Shown: positions 5,260 through 9,829 of the stretch, one piece after another
Layout of the letters: each line of letters starts with the position of its first letter
How positions within the stretch are numbered: the first letter of the stretch is position 1
Translations under genes and position numbers: made by a program
The notes under the pieces: generated by a model
What the model saw: only the letters and a program-made list of their open reading frames with translations
Told to the model about the DNA's origin: nothing
The model's database searches: none
Source: an uncultured Ruminococcus sp.
Lineage (GTDB): Bacteria > Bacillota > Clostridia > Oscillospirales > CAG-272
DNA: 9,829 nucleotides
Direction: 5' to 3'
NCBI GenBank assembly: GCA_902791785.1
Contig: CADAXH010000037.1
Span: forward strand, 1 to 9,829

Positions 5260-7194
5260 TTATTTTATACATTTGTTAACGCTGTAAAATGCGTCTTTTT
5301 TCAGTTCAAAAATTTTTGCGGACAGCGTTGGAATTTCAAATGAGCTGCCTTGAACATCGGACAGCAATTCGCTTTGTTTTCCGTCAAAATCCACCTTGTA
5401 ATCATCACTGCTTACATTGACGATGGAAACAATTCTGTCTTTGCTGTCATTTCTTTCAATGCAAAGAATGTCTTTGTCTATGTGAACAATTCTGAAATGT
5501 CCCTTTTTGAAAGCGCTGTGACTCTTTCTTATTTCTCCGAGTTTCCTGAAGAAATCCAGCATGTCGCCGTTTTCTCTTCCCCACGGGTACGGTCTTCTGT
5601 TAAACGGATCCGAGTACCCTTCCATACCTATTTCATCTCCGTAATACAGACAAGGAACTCCGGGCAGCATGTATGAAATAACATATGCTATCTCAGACAT
5701 CTTGACAGCTTTCTCTTTGAGTTTTTCGGGCATGACATATACAGCCTGCTCATCTTTTGAAAGAGTTTTTTCATCGGCTGCAGCCAAAGCTGTGCAGATA
5801 CGTTCAGTATCGTGTGTGCCGACAATATTCATCATCATGTGCGATATATACGAAGGATAGCTCTCATATATATCTACTGAAGTTTTGAGAAAAGAAAGGT
5901 AATCCCTGTTTTTGACATAAGAAATAATGGCTTTTCTCATGGGATAATTCATTACAGAATCCAGTTCATACCCTCTGAAGTACTTTCTTTTGACCCCGTA
6001 TGATTCCTTGGTTACGGCATTTTCCCAAACTTCTCCGATAACTATGGCTTCTTTGTCTTCTTCAAGAACAGTTGTCTTAAGCTGTTTCAGAAAATCATCT
6101 GAAAGCTCATCTGCCACATCAAGTCTCCATCCGGATATTCCGAGTTTCAGATACTTTCTTATAACACCTGTTTTTCCGAACAAAAACTCTTTGTAAGAAG
6201 GAGTATCGCTCCTGACTCTCGGCAGTATGCTTATTCCCCACCATGATTCGTATTTGTCCGGATATGAGGTGAAATTGTACCACTCTCTGTATTTTGAATC
6301 CGGATCAGAATATGCGCCGTGTCCACCATATCTCTTTTTTGCATCAAAATATATGCTGTCGTTTCCGGTATGATTGAACACTCCGTCAAGGATTATTCTG
6401 ATTTTTCTTTTTTTAGACTCGGAAATCAGCTTTTTGAAAGCTTCGTCTCCCCCAAACATGGAGTCGACCTTGTTGTAGTCTCCCGTGTCATATTTGTGAT
6501 TTGAATACGCCTCAAAAATGGGATTGAGGTAAATGCACGTGATTCCGAGTGATTTCAGATAATCCAGTTTTTCGATTATTCCATAAATGTCGCCACCGAA
6601 AAACACATTGTTTTCCAGATGTTCACCCGGTTTTGAAACATAAGGAGGAATACCGTTATACCAGTCCTCATTCAATATGGCATCTTCCCTTACAGGCTCA
6701 ATTCTTCCTCTTCTGAATCTGTCCGGGAAGATCTGATACATGACGCCGCCATAAAACCATTCGGGTTTTGTTTTTCTCTCGGCATAAATCAGGAATCTGA
6801 ATGCATTTTTGTAGTTGTCTGTTTTGTCCCTTACAACATCAGACAGCCCGTCATCTGAATTGACAAGTTCAAAACTGCCCTTGGGAGTTTTAAACACACA
6901 TTTGAATACAAGAAGCGCAGTTCTGTCCTCTCCTGCAAGAATATCAAGAGGCAGTTCAATAACATGAATACTGCCTTCTTTTTTCATATTGAAGAAATGT
7001 TCCCTGTTTGTGTCTGTATCAAGAAAACAAACCGATGAGTCATAAGAATCAACCGGCAGTTTAACCTTGAGTTCCACTTTTCCGTCAAAAGGAAAAGCAC
7101 ATGTTCTCCCATTGAATACTATGTCCTTTTCCTTTGATATGACGAATTCGTGCAAAAGGGTTCGTGTCGATTCGTTGCTGTTAAATCCTGCCAT
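5260..7194 (-). CDS. GH13 alpha-amylase-family enzyme, neopullulanase/maltogenic-amylase type
   Basis: A 644-residue retaining alpha-glucan hydrolase. An N-terminal beta domain (about 1-140) precedes the barrel, which opens with GVMYQIFPDRF (150-160), typical of the neopullulanase/cyclomaltodextrinase group. The four GH13 regions are intact: DGVFNH (270-275); GWRLDVADE (355-363), with Arg357 and nucleophile Asp359; IGEVWE (386-391), with acid/base Glu388; and VGTHDTER (458-465), with His461 and Asp462. LPGVPCLYYGDEIGM (510-524) closes the barrel, and a C-terminal beta domain follows from about 565. There is no signal peptide, so it should act in the cytosol on imported maltodextrins or on glycogen branches, feeding the phosphorylase encoded just upstream. 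It starts 2 bases after the phosphorylase stop; the AAGGG that could serve as its binding site lies 12 bases back, inside that gene. Exact specificity (maltodextrin, pullulan, cyclodextrin or transglycosylation) cannot be told. Confidence 0.93.
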   Translation of the reverse strand: MAGFNSNESTRTLLHEFVISKEKDIVFNGRTCAFPFDGKVELKVKLPVDSYDSSVCFLDTDTNREHFFNMKKEGSIHVIELPLDILAGEDRTALLVFKCVFKTPKGSFELVNSDDGLSDVVRDKTDNYKNAFRFLIYAERKTKPEWFYGGVMYQIFPDRFRRGRIEPVREDAILNEDWYNGIPPYVSKPGEHLENNVFFGGDIYGIIEKLDYLKSLGITCIYLNPIFEAYSNHKYDTGDYNKVDSMFGGDEAFKKLISESKKRKIRIILDGVFNHTGNDSIYFDAKKRYGGHGAYSDPDSKYREWYNFTSYPDKYESWWGISILPRVRSDTPSYKEFLFGKTGVIRKYLKLGISGWRLDVADELSDDFLKQLKTTVLEEDKEAIVIGEVWENAVTKESYGVKRKYFRGYELDSVMNYPMRKAIISYVKNRDYLSFLKTSVDIYESYPSYISHMMMNIVGTHDTERICTALAAADEKTLSKDEQAVYVMPEKLKEKAVKMSEIAYVISYMLPGVPCLYYGDEIGMEGYSDPFNRRPYPWGRENGDMLDFFRKLGEIRKSHSAFKKGHFRIVHIDKDILCIERNDSKDRIVSIVNVSSDDYKVDFDGKQSELLSDVQGSSFEIPTLSAKIFELKKDAFYSVNKCIK

Positions 7195-7196
7195 CT

Positions 7197-9638
7197 TTAT
7201 CTTTTACCCTTTTTTAAGTTGCATGGGGTAATGTTCCAGATGTTCTGAGCGTATTCAGCAACGCTTCTGTCAGAACCGAAGTAACCAGCGCCCGCGATGT
7301 TTATGATGGCTTTTTTGGTCCAGTTGTCGCGGTCGTCGTAATCGTTCAGTGCTGTATTATATGTGCTGAAATATGATTCAAAGTCTGCAAGGCACATATA
7401 CGGGTCAGCGATGTTCTTGTCGTAGAGGAAATAATTTACGAAATCTGTAAAATCTTCACCTGCAAAGCCCTTTTCAAGTCTCTTGATGACATTCATAAGT
7501 CTTGGGCTGTTGTGGTAGAAGGTATAAGCATTGTATCCGCTCTTCCACAAATCATCTACTTCACTTGCCGTTAAGCCGAAGATGTAAATGTTGTCGTTTC
7601 CTACAGCTTCTGCCATTTCAACGTTTGCGCCGTCAAGTGTTCCGACTGTCATGGCACCATTGATCATGAATTTCATGCAGCCTGTTCCGCTTGCTTCTTT
7701 ACCGGCGAGTGAAATCTGCTCACTGATATCTGTTGCCGGCATGAGAACCTGTGCCGTTGAAACATTGTACTCTTCAAGGAAAACAACTTTGAGTCTTCCC
7801 TTTACGTCGGGATCTTCGTCTATTTCCTTGCCGAGACAGCAAATAAGTTTGATTATTTCTTTAGCTCTGTAGTAGCCTGGTGCAGCTTTTCCGCCGAAAA
7901 TGAATGTCTGCGGTCTCATTTCCACATTAGGATTTGCCTTGATTTCATCGTACAAAGCTATTATCTTAAGTACGTTCATCAGCTGTCTCTTGTACTCGTG
8001 TATTCTCTTGACCTGAGAATCAAACAGTGAGTGAGCGTCTATTGTCTTGCCAAATTTGTTGTTGTACTGATTGACGAAATCAATCTTGTTCGCGTGCTTA
8101 ATAGCCCTGACTCTTTCAACAACACTCGCATCTTTTACGTAATCTGCGAATTTGTTCAGTTCAACAGGATTCTTTCTGTAAGCAGGTCCGATTGTTTCAT
8201 CAAGAAGTGATGCAAGACCCGGGTTGGAAAGACAAAGCCATCTTCTGTGAGCAATGCCGTTTGTTACATTTGTAAACTGGTCGGGATCAGCTCTGTAAAA
8301 GTCATGGAAAACAGAATCCTTCAAAATCTGTGAGTGAAGTTTTGAAACTCCGTTTACCTTATGAGAACCGCAAACTGACAGATTTGCCATCTTAACTTTT
8401 CCGTCAGAAATGATAGACATTCTGGAAATCCTGTCCCAGTCTCCCGGGAACAGGTTCCAAAGGTCTGCACAGTATCTCTTGTTGATTTCGCAGACTATCT
8501 GATAAATTCTCGGAAGTCTCAGTTTGAACAAGTCTTCGTTCCATTTTTCAAGCGCTTCAGGCATTACTGTATGGTTAGTGTATGAAACTGTTCTCTTTAC
8601 AATATCCCATGCAGTTTCCCAGGAATATGAGTACTGATCAAGCAGTATTCTCATTAATTCAGGTATGCACAATGCCGGATGCGTGTCGTTGATATGAATT
8701 GATACCTTTTCGGGCAAATTGCTTAGTGTTCCATATACATGAATATGGTCGGCAAGGATGTTCTGAATTGAAGCTGAAACAAGAAAATATTGCTGGCTCA
8801 ATCTGAGGATTTTTCCCTCATCGTGATCGTCTGAAGGATAAAGGACCCTGGTCAGTGTCTCAGCAAATGTATTTTCTTCAACAGCTTTCATATATTCACC
8901 CTGTGTGAACAGTTTCATGTTGAAGTTGTTAAGATCATGCGCTCTCCACAGTCTCAGATTGTTGACTGCATCGCAGTTGTAACCTGAAATCATCATATCG
9001 TATGGAACCGCTTCAACCTCTGTATAATCAACATTTCTGACTTCCAGTCTTCCGTTTGACCAGTTTTCCTCGATTCTTCCTCCGAATCTGACAGGAAATG
9101 TTTTATCTGTTCTCGGAATCAGCCATGTTTCACCCATTGGAAGCCAGTTGTCAGGTGTTTCAACCTGGTTGCCGTCCACAATTTTCTGTTTGAATAATCC
9201 GTATTCATAACAAAGTGAGAAACCTGTTGCAGGATAATTGCCGGTTGTCAATGAATCCATCAGACAAGCAGCAAGTCTTCCCAATCCGCCGTTTCCAAGA
9301 CCCGGATCCGGTTCTGCAGCATATATTTCGTCAATGTTGAATCCCATATCTTTCAAGGCGCTTCTGAATGTTTCTTCCAATCCCATATTCTGAAGATTGT
9401 TTTTCAGAGACCTTCCTATGAGAAACTCCATGCACATGTAGTAAACACGTTTCTTCTGCTGATTCTTTACTTCATGTTTGAACTCTGTTCTCTTTTCTGC
9501 AAGCATATCTCTCACAGTCAGAATAACTGTCTTGTAGATCTGAGAACGAGATGCGTCAGACGCAACAACTCCGAAGTGTCTGGCGAGTTTTCCAGATAGT
9601 AATGATACTACCTCTTTTTTTGTCATTTTATTGGCCAT
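7197..9638 (-). CDS. glgP: Glycogen/maltodextrin phosphorylase, GT35
   Basis: An 813-residue PLP-dependent enzyme that phosphorolyses alpha-1,4-glucans to glucose 1-phosphate; length is normal for bacterial members. Landmarks in order: YYMCMEFLIGRSL (66-78), DPGLGNGGLGRLAACLMDS (111-129), the catalytic-loop His319 in HINDTHPAL, VKRIHEYKRQ (543-552), FGGKAAPGYY (581-590) with the phosphate/PLP-contacting Lys, and EASGTGCMKFMINGA (648-662). Lys656 of the last motif should bind PLP. Most family members have Asn two residues before that Lys; here it is Cys654. The N-terminal phosphorylation segment of animal enzymes is absent, as usual in bacteria. Start ATG 9638 follows AAGGAGA at good distance. 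It is followed within 2 bases by the GH13 gene, consistent with a combined phosphorolysis/hydrolysis module. GlgP versus MalP (storage glycogen versus maltodextrin) cannot be decided from the sequence. Confidence 0.96.
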   Translation of the reverse strand: MANKMTKKEVVSLLSGKLARHFGVVASDASRSQIYKTVILTVRDMLAEKRTEFKHEVKNQQKKRVYYMCMEFLIGRSLKNNLQNMGLEETFRSALKDMGFNIDEIYAAEPDPGLGNGGLGRLAACLMDSLTTGNYPATGFSLCYEYGLFKQKIVDGNQVETPDNWLPMGETWLIPRTDKTFPVRFGGRIEENWSNGRLEVRNVDYTEVEAVPYDMMISGYNCDAVNNLRLWRAHDLNNFNMKLFTQGEYMKAVEENTFAETLTRVLYPSDDHDEGKILRLSQQYFLVSASIQNILADHIHVYGTLSNLPEKVSIHINDTHPALCIPELMRILLDQYSYSWETAWDIVKRTVSYTNHTVMPEALEKWNEDLFKLRLPRIYQIVCEINKRYCADLWNLFPGDWDRISRMSIISDGKVKMANLSVCGSHKVNGVSKLHSQILKDSVFHDFYRADPDQFTNVTNGIAHRRWLCLSNPGLASLLDETIGPAYRKNPVELNKFADYVKDASVVERVRAIKHANKIDFVNQYNNKFGKTIDAHSLFDSQVKRIHEYKRQLMNVLKIIALYDEIKANPNVEMRPQTFIFGGKAAPGYYRAKEIIKLICCLGKEIDEDPDVKGRLKVVFLEEYNVSTAQVLMPATDISEQISLAGKEASGTGCMKFMINGAMTVGTLDGANVEMAEAVGNDNIYIFGLTASEVDDLWKSGYNAYTFYHNSPRLMNVIKRLEKGFAGEDFTDFVNYFLYDKNIADPYMCLADFESYFSTYNTALNDYDDRDNWTKKAIINIAGAGYFGSDRSVAEYAQNIWNITPCNLKKGKR

Positions 9639-9643
9639 AAAAA

Positions 9644-9650
9644 TCTCCTT
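9644..9650 (-). promoter_or_regulatory. Ribosome binding site of the phosphorylase gene
   Basis: AAGGAGA on the minus strand, 5 bases before ATG 9638, a near-perfect Shine-Dalgarno sequence. It is the strongest one in the operon and fits the phosphorylase being the most heavily translated member. Confidence 0.8.
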
Positions 9651-9703
9651 GTATTATGTAAGCTGAAAGCTAAAAATCTCAAATAACCATCAGCAAATGT
9701 AAC

Positions 9704-9732
9704 ATTTTGTATCAACCGTCTTGAAGTGTCAA
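9704..9732 (-). promoter_or_regulatory. Candidate promoter for the phosphorylase-led operon
   Basis: On the minus strand a perfect TTGACA (9732-9727), a 17-base spacer and CAAAAT (9709-9704, 4 of 6 matches). The -35 lies inside the last codons of the upstream gene, and transcription would start near 9697, giving a leader of about 60 bases. No terminator separates the upstream gene, so read-through is equally possible. Confidence 0.4.
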
Positions 9733-9829
9733 TTTGTTGTAAGTGGCATTATCAATCACAAGATAATCCATTGTCAAAACTACAACTCCATCAACCTTTA
9801 TTGTGAGAGTATACAATCCGGTCTTTAGT
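9712..9829 (-). CDS. C-terminal 38 residues of an unidentified protein
   Basis: An open frame enters from the right edge (first full codon at 9828-9826) and ends at TGA 9714-9712. The 38 visible residues start LKTGLYTLTIKVDG and end in NKLTLQDG. They have the alternating hydrophobic pattern of beta strands, with a GLYTLTIKVDG turn seen at the end of Ig-like or other beta-sandwich domains. This could be the last domain of an extracellular or glycan-binding protein, but 38 residues are too few to assign. It reads in the same direction as the phosphorylase gene, 73 bases upstream, with no terminator between them, so it may belong to the same operon. Confidence 0.6.
   Translation of the reverse strand, partial: LKTGLYTLTIKVDGVVVLTMDYLVIDNATYNKLTLQDG
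9748..9777 (-). promoter_or_regulatory. Second candidate promoter inside the upstream coding end
   Basis: On the minus strand a perfect TTGACA (9777-9772), an 18-base spacer and GATAAT (9753-9748, 5 of 6 matches). It lies wholly within the upstream reading frame, 45 bases above the other candidate. Coding constraint could create it by chance. Confidence 0.3.

Noticed and set aside
9661..9671. AGCTGAAAGCT inverted repeat before the phosphorylase gene
   Set aside because: Only 4 bp of stem with a 3-base loop and no T-run at the right distance; too small for a terminator or a convincing operator.
9653..9682. TTGAGA-18-CATAAT element closer to the phosphorylase start
   Set aside because: The box scores are good, but transcription would begin inside the Shine-Dalgarno sequence at 9644-9650, leaving no usable binding site.
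1..9829. CRISPR array, transposon ends, att sites or phage genes
   Set aside because: No spaced direct repeats, transposase frames or flanking duplications were seen by eye; the tRNA genes are intact with no duplicated 3' end elsewhere in the window.

Overview
The window looks like chromosomal DNA of a low-to-mid GC Gram-positive anaerobe, most likely a gut or rumen clostridium. I infer this from the moderate GC content, the tRNA genes with genomically encoded CCA ends, the strong AGGAG-type ribosome binding sites, the TTGACA/TATAAT promoters, and protein sequences with a clostridial flavour. I see no IS element, phage gene, CRISPR array or rRNA.

Left part (1-792). On the minus strand there is the 5' part of a small alpha/beta-hydrolase gene that runs off the left edge. 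It has its own extended -10 promoter. Upstream of it are two tRNA genes read in the same direction, tRNA-CAT (Met or Ile2) then tRNA-Trp. They share a near-consensus promoter (TTGACA-17-TAAAAT) and end in a 12-bp-stem intrinsic terminator. The terminator's U-tract abuts the -35 region of the hydrolase promoter.

Middle (795-1727). One plus-strand gene encodes a stand-alone protein with the fold of the 2-oxo-acid dehydrogenase E2/chloramphenicol acetyltransferase catalytic domain. The usual catalytic His and Asp are replaced by Glu and Ser. It ends at a compact hairpin that can terminate transcription in both directions between two convergent units.

Right part (1727-9829). A tight minus-strand operon contains, in order of transcription, the 3' end of an unidentified gene (38 residues visible), an alpha-glucan phosphorylase (GT35), a GH13 neopullulanase/maltogenic-amylase-like enzyme, a GH31 alpha-glycosidase and a GH29 alpha-L-fucosidase. 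The gaps between the four enzyme genes are 2, 25 and 1 bases. None of the four enzymes has a signal peptide, so all should act in the cytosol. The likely core job is breakdown of imported or stored alpha-glucans: GH13 cuts and debranches oligosaccharides, and the phosphorylase releases glucose 1-phosphate. The GH31 and GH29 enzymes would remove alpha-linked decorations. A cytosolic fucosidase fused to an alpha-glucan operon is the unusual part of this layout.

I did not find a convincing wholly new system. The observations most worth checking are the E2-like protein without its catalytic pair, the divergent GH31 active site, the Asn-to-Cys change beside the phosphorylase PLP lysine, and the mixed substrate logic of the operon.
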